Below are positions 8,465 through 15,735 of a stretch of DNA of 64,000 nt, in pieces (the stretch's first letter is position 1; every line of letters begins with the position of its first letter). Location of the stretch: NCBI RefSeq assembly GCF_014489635.1, contig NZ_CP060828.1:7862001-7926000 (forward strand), in the 5' to 3' direction. Both the position numbers and the translations under genes were made by a program. The stretch is from Streptomyces roseirectus (GTDB lineage: Bacteria > Actinomycetota > Actinomycetes > Streptomycetales > Streptomycetaceae). Below the pieces are notes generated by a model, which did not search any database, had not been told where the DNA came from, and saw only the letters and a list, made by a program, of their open reading frames with translations.

Positions 8465-9744
8465 TCCACGGCGGCCGGCGCTTTCTCGGGACGCCGCGTC
8501 AGGTTCCGCACGTCCGGCACGCACAGCACCGCCGCCGTCACCACGACGACCGCCACCGCGCACCCCCACAGCGCGGACGACCGCCCGAACGCCGACTCCG
8601 CCGGGCCCGCGAGGGCCAGCGCGACGGGGACGAGGGCGACGGAGCCGAACCAGTCGTAGGCGGTGACGCGGGACAGCTTCTCCTCCGGGATCTCCTGGTG
8701 GAGCGCGGTCATCCAGCTGACCCCGAACACCTCGACCGTCAGCCCGCTGAGGAACATCACCGCGCACAGCACCGCGACCGGCGCCGCAACCGCGAGGGCG
8801 GCGGCCGGGAGGGCGTACGGGAAGACGCACAGGGTGCCCACGAGCAGGAGGCGCCCAGGACGCCAGCGCGTCATGAGGAGAGCGCCGGCGACCGTGCCCG
8901 CGCCGAAGAACCCGAGCGCGACGCCCCAGGGGCCGGCGCCGCCCAGGTCGTCGCGCGCGACGAGCGGGCCGTACACCGAATCGGCGGCGCCCACCAGGGC
9001 GTTGGCGATCGAGAACTGGAGCACGATGCCCCACAGCCAGGGCCGGCTGCTGAACTCCTGCCAGCCCTCCCGGAGATCCGCCAACAGGCCCTGAGACGTG
9101 GTGCGTTCGGGGATGTGGCTGACGTCGAGGAACGCCCGCAGCGCGCCCGCGACCGCGAAGGCGGCGGAGTCGGCCGCGAGGACCCAGCCGGGGCCGATCG
9201 CGGCGACCATCGCCCCGCCGAGGGCCGCCCCGCCGAGCGCCGCGCCCTGCATCGCCGTCCGGTAGAAGGCGAACGCGCGGCCCGCCTGCGCCCCCGAGAC
9301 CGAGGACAGGAGCATGCCCTCGGACGCCGGGCCGAAGAACGCCTGGCCGGTGCCGCCGAGCGCGGTCAGCACCATCATCTGCCACAGCCGGGGCTCGCCC
9401 AGCAGGACGAGCGCGGCGAACGCGCCCTGCGAGAGGAAGTTGACGGCGTTCGCGGCGACCATGACCCGGTGCCGGGGCAGCCGGTCCGCGACGGCGCCGC
9501 CGATCAGCAGGAACAGCACCAGCGGGAGCGTCCTGGCCGCCGCGACCAGGCCCACGTCACCGCCGTCGCCGCCGGTTTCGAGCACCGCGAACGCGGCGGC
9601 GATCAGGGCGCCCTGCGAACCGAGGTTCGTCACGAACGCGGCGGCGGTGAGGAGCGTGTAGTTGCGGCCGGCCCAGGCGGGACGGCGGCTGTGGGGGAGG
9701 GGAGGGGCGGCTCGGGTCACCGGGCGACTATCGCGGCCGGGCAT
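8452..9744 (-). CDS. MFS transporter (enterobactin/macrolide-exporter-like)
   Basis: This 430-residue protein has about 12 membrane helices and a short cytoplasmic N-terminus. The conserved loop between helices 2 and 3 reads GGAVADRLPRHRVMVAANAV, the MFS signature A region. The general pattern (FFGPASEGMLLSSVSGAQAGRAFAFY, FFGAGTVAGALLM) fits the MFS_3/EntS-like drug-efflux group. I place the start at the ATG at 9744; a TTG at 9756 would add four residues. GATAAT 16 nt before the ATG is a good -10. No regulator is adjacent, and the substrate is unknown. Confidence 0.87.
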   Translation of the reverse strand: MPGRDSRPVTRAAPPLPHSRRPAWAGRNYTLLTAAAFVTNLGSQGALIAAAFAVLETGGDGGDVGLVAAARTLPLVLFLLIGGAVADRLPRHRVMVAANAVNFLSQGAFAALVLLGEPRLWQMMVLTALGGTGQAFFGPASEGMLLSSVSGAQAGRAFAFYRTAMQGAALGGAALGGAMVAAIGPGWVLAADSAAFAVAGALRAFLDVSHIPERTTSQGLLADLREGWQEFSSRPWLWGIVLQFSIANALVGAADSVYGPLVARDDLGGAGPWGVALGFFGAGTVAGALLMTRWRPGRLLLVGTLCVFPYALPAAALAVAAPVAVLCAVMFLSGLTVEVFGVSWMTALHQEIPEEKLSRVTAYDWFGSVALVPVALALAGPAESAFGRSSALWGCAVAVVVVTAAVLCVPDVRNLTRRPEKAPAAVETPA

Positions 9745-9796
9745 GCGGGCCGACAACCGGATTATCGGACCGCACCTCCCTATGTCCGCCGCCGGA

Positions 9797-10834
9797 TCAG
9801 CCCTCCACCGGATCCCCGTGCAACCGCACCGTGCTCAGGATCTTCATGATCGTCGCGTCCGGCACCTCGTCCTTGACGCCCTTCGCCGTGGACAGCGTCC
9901 ACGACACGAAGTCGCCCTTGGAGTTCTTGAAGCCGAACGTGATCGCCTTGCCGTCCGCCGAGCACTTGCCCTTCTGCGGGTTGTTCGCCGAGCGCGCCCA
10001 GCCGTAACTGCCCGCGATCCCGGCGGCCGTGGTGTACGGCGTGCCCTTCTGATCGAAGGTGATGCTCTTCTTGTCGGGCTGCGTGTACCCGCCGAACACC
10101 CACCACGCGGGCGTGTTGACGGCGATCTCGTCGGTGTTCTTGGCGCCGGACGCGCCCTTCGTGCCGGTCACGCCGAGCCGGTGGTCGCTGGTCTTGCCGT
10201 CCTTGTCCGGGTCGGACGTGCACCACTTCGGCTTGAGCGCGGCCGTGCCGGTCATGATGACGGAGTCGTAGCCGGTCGGCTTGGCCTTGTCCTCCCACTC
10301 GTAGCCGAGCGCCGTCCCGGGCGGCTGCACCTCCCAGTCGGCCGGCACGTCGAACGCGGTGCCCCACTTGGGATTGATGACGACCTTCCACCCCGCGATC
10401 GTCGGCTTCTCCTCGCTGTCGCCGCCGCGCGGGTTGCTCCCGGCGGCGCCGGACGCCGGCGGCGAGGCCGGCGCGGACGGCGCGGACGGCGAGGAGCTGG
10501 GGTCGCTCTTGGCCTCGGTCTTCTTCTCGCCGTCACCGCCGAGCACCATGAACCCGGTCACCGCCGCGGTCAGCACGACCGCCGACGCGGAGATGATCGC
10601 GACCATCTTCGTCCGGTTCCGGCCGCCCCTCCCGCCGCCCGGCTGCGCCTGCGGGGTGCCCGCCACCGTCGGCGCCCCCCAGGCGGGCTGCTGACCGTAA
10701 GGGCCGGGCTGGCCCGGCTGTTGGTACCCGGCCTGCTGGTACGGGTTGGGCTGCTGGTAGCCCGGCTGCTGGTACGGATTGTTCTGCGCCTGCGGGTTCT
10801 GCTCTCCCCCGGGCGGCTGCTGTCCTTGCCACAT
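9797..10834 (-). CDS. Membrane-anchored protein with Pro/Gln-rich N-terminus (paralogue A)
   Basis: This 345-residue protein starts with about 70 cytoplasmic residues of repeating PGYQQPNPYQQ units and a basic GGRGGRNRTK segment. A single membrane helix (MVAIISASAVVLTAAVTGFMVL) and a Ser/Pro/Ala-rich linker follow, leading to an extracytoplasmic domain from about residue 145. That domain has conserved WKVVINPKWGTAFDVPADWEV, WCTSD and TIMKILSTVRL segments and two cysteines that could pair. I do not recognise the domain. It resembles surface proteins given only hypothetical names in Streptomyces. TAGGGT eight nt before the ATG suggests a leaderless mRNA. The next gene upstream is its paralogue. 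Confidence 0.82.
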   Translation of the reverse strand: MWQGQQPPGGEQNPQAQNNPYQQPGYQQPNPYQQAGYQQPGQPGPYGQQPAWGAPTVAGTPQAQPGGGRGGRNRTKMVAIISASAVVLTAAVTGFMVLGGDGEKKTEAKSDPSSSPSAPSAPASPPASGAAGSNPRGGDSEEKPTIAGWKVVINPKWGTAFDVPADWEVQPPGTALGYEWEDKAKPTGYDSVIMTGTAALKPKWCTSDPDKDGKTSDHRLGVTGTKGASGAKNTDEIAVNTPAWWVFGGYTQPDKKSITFDQKGTPYTTAAGIAGSYGWARSANNPQKGKCSADGKAITFGFKNSKGDFVSWTLSTAKGVKDEVPDATIMKILSTVRLHGDPVEG

Positions 10835-10899
10835 GCGGAGAAACCCTAGTGGCGCGGGGGACGCCTTTCGGCCACCACCCCCGGACGCTCACGGTTCGA

Positions 10900-11784
10900 T
10901 CACGACTCGGACGGTTCGTACGCCCGCACGGTCGTCATGATCCGCCGCACGGTCGCGTCGGGCACCTCGTCCCTCACGTCCCGCACGCCGACGAACGTCC
11001 AGGACGCGAGCGTGCCGCCGGGCAGCCGGAACGCGAACGTCGTCGCCTTGCCGTCGTAGTCGCACTTGCCCGGCTTGTCGACGCCGTGCGAGCGGGCGGT
11101 GACGACGCTGCCGGTCAGGCCGGACGCGGAGGTGAAGGGGGTGGCCGCCTCCGTCGTCACCTTGTCGTGGTCGGGCTGGGTGAAGTCGCCGTAGACCCAG
11201 GTCTCGGCGTCCTTGCGGGCCGCCGCCTCGGCGGACTTCGCGGTCGGCTCGCCGCGGGTGCCGGCCATCGCGAGCGCGGTGTCGTCCGTGCGGCCGTCGC
11301 GGTCGTCGTCGGACGTGCACCACTGGCGCTCCAGGTACGCGGGCGCCTTCACGGCGGCCAGCGGCTTGTCCTGCGGGTCGTCGTTCTCGGAGACCCAGGT
11401 GATCCAACTCGTCTTCTGGGGCGCCCAGGTGGCGGGGACGTCGAAGGCGACGCCGATGGAAGGGTTCACGACGGTCTTCCAGCCGGCGACGGTCGGTTGG
11501 CGGGGGTCGGGGCTGGTGGAGGCGGCTGCGGTGGTCGTCGGGTCGTCGTCGCCGTTGCTGCTGCTGTTGCGGAGGAGCAGGGCGCCGGTGACCGCGCAGG
11601 CGACGACGACTGCCGCGACCGTGAGGGCGAGTGCGCGGGTGCGGCGGGGTTTCGCGGGCTGGGGCGCGGGCTGAGGTTCGGGCTGCCGGTAGGGGTTCGG
11701 CTGGTGGTAGCCGGGCTGCTGGTACGGGTTGTCCTGCCCTCGCGGGTGCTGCTGGCCCCCGGGCGGCTGCTGTCCTTGCCACAT
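10900..11784 (-). CDS. Membrane-anchored protein with Pro/Gln-rich N-terminus (paralogue B)
   Basis: This 294-residue protein has the same architecture as its downstream neighbour. It has an identical MWQGQQPPGG start, a shorter PGYHQPNPYRQP repeat zone, a basic flank, one membrane helix (ALALTVAAVVVACAVTGALLL), a Thr/Ser linker, and an extracytoplasmic domain with matching WKTVVNPSIGVAFDVPATW, WCTSDDDRDGRTDD and DEVPDATVRRIMTTVRA segments. Both genes start at ATG eight nt after a TAnnnT hexamer (TATGCT here). The ATG at 11784 is preferred over one 48 nt upstream because of this promoter and the shared N-terminus. It is a tandem duplication that has since diverged; the function is unknown. 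Confidence 0.82.
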   Translation of the reverse strand: MWQGQQPPGGQQHPRGQDNPYQQPGYHQPNPYRQPEPQPAPQPAKPRRTRALALTVAAVVVACAVTGALLLRNSSSNGDDDPTTTAAASTSPDPRQPTVAGWKTVVNPSIGVAFDVPATWAPQKTSWITWVSENDDPQDKPLAAVKAPAYLERQWCTSDDDRDGRTDDTALAMAGTRGEPTAKSAEAAARKDAETWVYGDFTQPDHDKVTTEAATPFTSASGLTGSVVTARSHGVDKPGKCDYDGKATTFAFRLPGGTLASWTFVGVRDVRDEVPDATVRRIMTTVRAYEPSES

Positions 11785-11855
11785 GGGCGGCAAGCATAGG
11801 CCGACGATCACACCGCTCTGGCCGCCGTTCACTACTCGTGGGTAACATCAGGTCC

Positions 11856-12308
11856 ATGAGCGCTGACCAGATGTCCATCGGCGAGATGCTCGCCGCGACC
11901 GTGCCCATGGCCCGGACCCTCAACCTGGAGTTCGTGGAGACCGCCCCGGAGCGCGCCGTCGTCGCCCTCCCCGACCAGGGCGACTTCCACAACCACGTCG
12001 GCGGCCCGCACGCCGGCGCCATGTTCACCCTCGGCGAGTCCGCCAGCGGCGCCATCGTGCTCGCCGCCTTCGGCGACCAGCTCACCCGCGCGGTCCCCCT
12101 CGCGGTCAGCGCGCAGATCTCCTACAAGAAGCTCGCGATGGGCCCCGTCACGGCGACGGCCGTCCTCGGCCGCCCGGCGGCCGACGTCGTCGCGGAACTC
12201 GACCGGGGCGAGCGCCCCGAGTTCCCGGTGACGATCGAACTCCGGCGCGCGGACGGGGCGGTGACGGGGGAGATGACGGTGGTGTGGACGCTGCGGCCGA
12301 ACAACTGA
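11856..12308 (+). CDS. DUF4442 / PaaI-like hotdog thioesterase
   Basis: This 150-residue single hotdog domain probably hydrolyses acyl-CoA thioesters. FHNHVGGPHAGAMFTLGESASG corresponds to the helix and catalytic region of PaaI/DUF4442 proteins, and SAQISYKKLAMGPVTATAVL and VTIELRRADGAVTGEMTVVW are core strands. TAACAT seven nt before the ATG indicates a leaderless start, and no Shine-Dalgarno sequence is present. Its TGA abuts the stop of galU on the other strand with no gap. The substrate is not predictable. Confidence 0.85.
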   Translation: MSADQMSIGEMLAATVPMARTLNLEFVETAPERAVVALPDQGDFHNHVGGPHAGAMFTLGESASGAIVLAAFGDQLTRAVPLAVSAQISYKKLAMGPVTATAVLGRPAADVVAELDRGERPEFPVTIELRRADGAVTGEMTVVWTLRPNN

Positions 12309-13241
12309 TCACGCGGCCAGCCGCCCGCCCCCGGTCCCCTCCTCGAACCCGGCCACGAACTCCTTCAGCCACGCCGTGAACTCCGGCCCGAGATCGTCCC
12401 GCGCGCACGCCAGCCGGACGACCGTCCGCAGGTAGTCCGCCTTGTCCCCGGTGTCGTAGCGCAGCCCCTCGAAGACGACGCCGTGGACCGTGCCGTCCGC
12501 CGCGAGTTCCTGGAGCGCGTCGGTGAGCTGGATCTCGCCGCCCCGGCCGGGCGGGGTGCGCTCCAGGACGCCGAAGACGGCCGGGTCGAGGACGTACCGC
12601 CCGATCACGGCGTACCGGCTGGGCGCGTCCTTCGGCGCGGGCTTCTCGACGAGCCCGGTGACGCGGACGACGCCGTCCTCGCCGGTCGGCTCCACGGCCG
12701 CGCAGCCGTAGAGGTGGACCTGCTCCGCCGGGACCTCCATGAGGGCGACGACGCTGCCCGCGTACCGCGCGCGGACGTCCAGCATCTCGCTCAGCAGGTT
12801 CTCGCGGGCGTCGATGAGGTCGTCTCCGAGGAGGACGGCGAAGGGCTGGTCGCCGACGTGGTGACGGGCGCACAGGACGGCGTGGCCGAGGCCGAGCGGG
12901 TCGCCCTGGCGGATGTGGTGGATGTCGGCGAGGCGGGCGGGGTCGCGCACGGCGTCGAGGCGGACGGTGTCGCCCTTCGCGGCGAGGGCCTGCTCCAGCT
13001 CGAAGGCGTGGTCGAAGTGGTCCTCGATCGCGCGCTTGTGACGGCCGGTGACCATCAGGACGTCGTCCAGACCGGCCGCCGCGGCCTCCTCCACGACGTA
13101 CTGGATGGCCGGCTTGTCGACGACCGGAAGCATCTCCTTCGGGGTCGCCTTCGTCGCGGGCAGGAAGCGGGTGCCGAGGCCGGCGGCGGGGACGACGGCC
13201 TTGCGGACGGCAGGTACCGGGGTGCGGCGGGGGGTGGTCAT
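12309..13241 (-). CDS. galU: UTP-glucose-1-phosphate uridylyltransferase
   Basis: This 310-residue enzyme makes UDP-glucose from UTP and glucose-1-phosphate for cell-wall glycans, trehalose and glycogen-related metabolism. The nucleotidyltransferase signature AAGLGTRFLPATKATPKEMLPVVDKP is at residues 19-44. FAVLLGDDLI carries the metal-binding Asp, and the ERTPPGRGGEIQLTDALQ region is typical of bacterial GalU. The length is normal. CAGCAT six nt upstream of the ATG is a possible leaderless promoter. Its stop codon abuts that of the convergent thioesterase gene. Confidence 0.95.
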   Translation of the reverse strand: MTTPRRTPVPAVRKAVVPAAGLGTRFLPATKATPKEMLPVVDKPAIQYVVEEAAAAGLDDVLMVTGRHKRAIEDHFDHAFELEQALAAKGDTVRLDAVRDPARLADIHHIRQGDPLGLGHAVLCARHHVGDQPFAVLLGDDLIDARENLLSEMLDVRARYAGSVVALMEVPAEQVHLYGCAAVEPTGEDGVVRVTGLVEKPAPKDAPSRYAVIGRYVLDPAVFGVLERTPPGRGGEIQLTDALQELAADGTVHGVVFEGLRYDTGDKADYLRTVVRLACARDDLGPEFTAWLKEFVAGFEEGTGGGRLAA

Positions 13242-13658
13242 GCGGTCATGCTGGCCCGCCGGCCTGGGAGTTCACCGAGAGTGGGATCGGAGAGAGCTGT
13301 GGATGTGGCTCCGGGGCGAGCGCTCAGCAGCCTTACGGCGTACGGGAGTTGAAGATTTCGTGTGCCATCCACCGGGCGCGGCCACAAGTTGAGGGCTGCC
13401 TTCCGTGGCATATGCCGCCGATATCGAATGCCGGTGCGGATACCGCCGGTAACTTATCTGAAATTCCGGCTGTTTGAACTTGGGTCACTCGAACTTCTTG
13501 TTTCCTGTGAGGCATACGTGCGAAGGTAAGCGTCCCTTAAGAGGGGCCGGTTCAGGCCAAGGGGGCTGATCCGGCCACAGGTACGCACCAATCACGCACC
13601 TGCTTTTCCGGCGGGCACTTTTCCGTGGCCCAGCGCCGGCTTGGAAGGAAATGGTTCC
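13242..13658. other. Long divergent intergenic region, probable promoters only
   Basis: These 417 bases are more AT-rich than the surrounding genes and contain no frame with coding bias. I see a direct GAACTT repeat near 13474-13498 and an inverted pair GGCCGG / CCGGCC at 13545-13550 and 13571-13576 with a 20-nt loop. A strong ribosome site GGAAGGAA at 13643-13650 serves the following gene. No promoter can be assigned with confidence. Confidence 0.5.
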
Positions 13659-15608
13659 GTGCAGTCGCCCAACCCACCCCGTCCGCCCTACCCGCCCCGC
13701 CCCGGCTGGCACCCCGGTGACTCCGACCGCCACCTCGCGGCCCAGTTCACCGCCCCCGGCGGCGACGCCTCCCGCGCCGTGGCACTCCTCCTCGCCCGGC
13801 ACTGGCGGGCCGCCCACGACTACGCGGAGATCTGCCTCGCCGCCCGTGGCGAGTCCGCGCAGCTCGTGGCTGCCGCGGCCTTCCACCGTGTGCTCGGCAG
13901 GCTGGCCGGCGGACGCTCCGGCGGCGCGCTGCGCCCCCAATTGCTCGTCGCCGTACGGGACATCGTGCGGGAATGGGCCGGCGCCGACGCCGTCCCCGAC
14001 GCGCTGCCGGAACTCGGCAAGACCATCGGCGGACGCGGACTGCGCGTCGCGCGCACCGGAACACCGGAAAGGCGACGGCTCGCGGAGCGTGCTTTCCGCA
14101 CCCTTCCCGCCGCCTCCCAATGCCTCTTGTGGCACGCGGAAGCGGAAGCCGAACCCATATCCATACCCGCCGGTCTGCTGGGCGTCGACGAGTTGACGGC
14201 GACCGCCGGACTCCGCGAGGCGCGCACCCAATTCCGGGCGGGCTGCGTCCGCGCCCACCGCGAACTCGCCCCCTCCGACGAATGCCGCTTCTACAACCGC
14301 CTCCTCGACGTCCCCCTGCGCCGTGGCGGCACCCTCCTGCCCGACGTCCGCGACCACCTCGCCGCCTGCCGCCACTGCCGGCACGCCGCCGAGCAACTGA
14401 GCTTCTTCGACGACGCGTTGGACATCCTCCTCGTCGAGACCGTGCTCGGCTGGGGCGGCCGTCGCTACCTGGAGTCCCGGCCCGGCCGAGGGGGTGCGCA
14501 CCGGCCCGTCGCGGGGCCCGTCCCCGGGGGCAGACATCGGAGCGCCCGCATCGTCGACCTCGCCGGGCGCCGCGCCAAGGCCGCGCTGATCGGCGCCGGG
14601 GTCACCTCCCTCGTCGTGCTCGCGAGCGTCCTCGTCGGGCAGGGCCTGACCGGCGGTGACGGGGTTCCCGCGTCCCGGGCCACCTGGGGGGCGCCCGTCG
14701 GCGGGCCCGACTTCCCGGCGGAGTCCGACGGGTCGCGGCCGTCCGTGTCCGCGTCCGGGGCCGCCTCGCCCGCCTCCGTCGAGCAGCAGCCCGCCGGGGT
14801 CGCCCACGGGCGGCTGTTCGCGCCGTCCGTCGGACTGTGCCTGGACAGCGAGGGCGGGCACGCCGTGGAGGGGGCGCGGGCCGTGCTCGCCGGCTGCTCC
14901 GGCGCGGCCTCGCAGCAGTGGTCGTACCAGGCGGACGGGCTGCTGCGGAGCGTGGCCACGCCGACGCTGTGCCTCGCCGCCGACGCCGACGGGCATCAGG
15001 GGTCGGCCGTGCTCGCCGGGTGCGTCGTGCACTCCGGGGAGGTGTTCTTCGACCTCACCGTGCGGGGGGAGTTGTTGCTGCGGCGGGGCGGGGGGCTCGT
15101 GGTGGCGCCCGGGGAGAGCCGGGAGGGGATGGGGGTCGTGGTGACCGAGCGGGACGGGTCCGCCGGGCAGCGATGGGTGTTCGACTCGTCCTCGGCCGGG
15201 TCCGATGCCGGATCCGGTGCCGGTGCTGGTTCCGGTTCTGTCGGGGGCCGGGTGGTGCCGGGGCCGTCCGGCGGGGACGCGCCCGACGCGCTGCGGCCTC
15301 AGGCGGGGCCGGAGAGGAAGGGGGCCGGGGAGTCGCAGGGTTCGGAGGGGGATCCTGCGGCTCCCGGGGCCGCCACGCCACCGCCGGCCGGAACGCCGGA
15401 CGCGCCCGCCGAACCCCGGTACCACACGCGGATCGCGCAGGTGGGGGCGCCCGGTGGGGAGCAGGCACCGGCTTCGGAGCCGGAGCCGGTGCCGGTGAGT
15501 GAGCCCGTGGGGCAGGTGGTGGCGACGCTGGAGAAGCCGGTGCGGCGGGTCACCGAGAGGGTGTCCGGCGTGGTCGGCGGGCTCGGTCTGGGGGCGCCCG
15601 GGGTCTGA
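13659..15608 (+). CDS. Sigma-like / zinc-finger / transmembrane / ricin-B lectin protein
   Basis: This is a 649-residue multidomain membrane protein. Residues about 20-225 resemble an ECF sigma-like helical region (SDRHLAAQFTAPGGDASRAVALLLARHW, FHRVLGRLAGG, RTLPAASQCLLWHAEAE). A zinc-finger-like HLAACRHCRHAAEQ near 227-240 recalls anti-sigma domains. One membrane helix (ALIGAGVTSLVVLASVLVG) follows near 305-325, then an external ricin-B-type domain (about 380-510: LFAPSVGLCLDSEGG, LAGCSGAASQQWSY, CLAADADG) and a low-complexity Ser/Gly/Pro/Ala tail. GTG at 13659 is chosen because GGAAGGAA sits eight nt before it. The layout implies glycan sensing outside coupled to regulation inside. That is inference; the sigma-like part lacks a clear region-4 helix-turn-helix. 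Confidence 0.8.
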   Translation: MQSPNPPRPPYPPRPGWHPGDSDRHLAAQFTAPGGDASRAVALLLARHWRAAHDYAEICLAARGESAQLVAAAAFHRVLGRLAGGRSGGALRPQLLVAVRDIVREWAGADAVPDALPELGKTIGGRGLRVARTGTPERRRLAERAFRTLPAASQCLLWHAEAEAEPISIPAGLLGVDELTATAGLREARTQFRAGCVRAHRELAPSDECRFYNRLLDVPLRRGGTLLPDVRDHLAACRHCRHAAEQLSFFDDALDILLVETVLGWGGRRYLESRPGRGGAHRPVAGPVPGGRHRSARIVDLAGRRAKAALIGAGVTSLVVLASVLVGQGLTGGDGVPASRATWGAPVGGPDFPAESDGSRPSVSASGAASPASVEQQPAGVAHGRLFAPSVGLCLDSEGGHAVEGARAVLAGCSGAASQQWSYQADGLLRSVATPTLCLAADADGHQGSAVLAGCVVHSGEVFFDLTVRGELLLRRGGGLVVAPGESREGMGVVVTERDGSAGQRWVFDSSSAGSDAGSGAGAGSGSVGGRVVPGPSGGDAPDALRPQAGPERKGAGESQGSEGDPAAPGAATPPPAGTPDAPAEPRYHTRIAQVGAPGGEQAPASEPEPVPVSEPVGQVVATLEKPVRRVTERVSGVVGGLGLGAPGV

Positions 15609-15645
15609 CCCGGGGCGGGGGCGGTTTGCCGGGTTCGTGGTGTGT

Positions 15646-15660
15646 CTGACGGATTGTCAG
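15646..15660. promoter_or_regulatory. Palindromic operator candidate upstream of GH3 gene
   Basis: CTGACGGATTGTCAG is a perfect 5-5-5 inverted repeat 75 bp before the GH3 start. It contains a TTGTCA hexamer that could serve as a -35 element, with TAGTGC 16 nt downstream. No regulator is adjacent. The palindrome is visible; its function is inferred. Confidence 0.4.
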
Positions 15661-15735
15661 CTCGGTGTCGGCGCATAGTGCCGTGCAGGACCGGACGTGT
15701 GTGGTCCGCCCCGCGCACCGAAGGAGTGACGTCCC

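Noticed and set aside
13333..13515. 60-residue minus-strand frame in the galU upstream gap
   Set aside because: No ribosome site and no coding bias in an AT-richer non-coding region.
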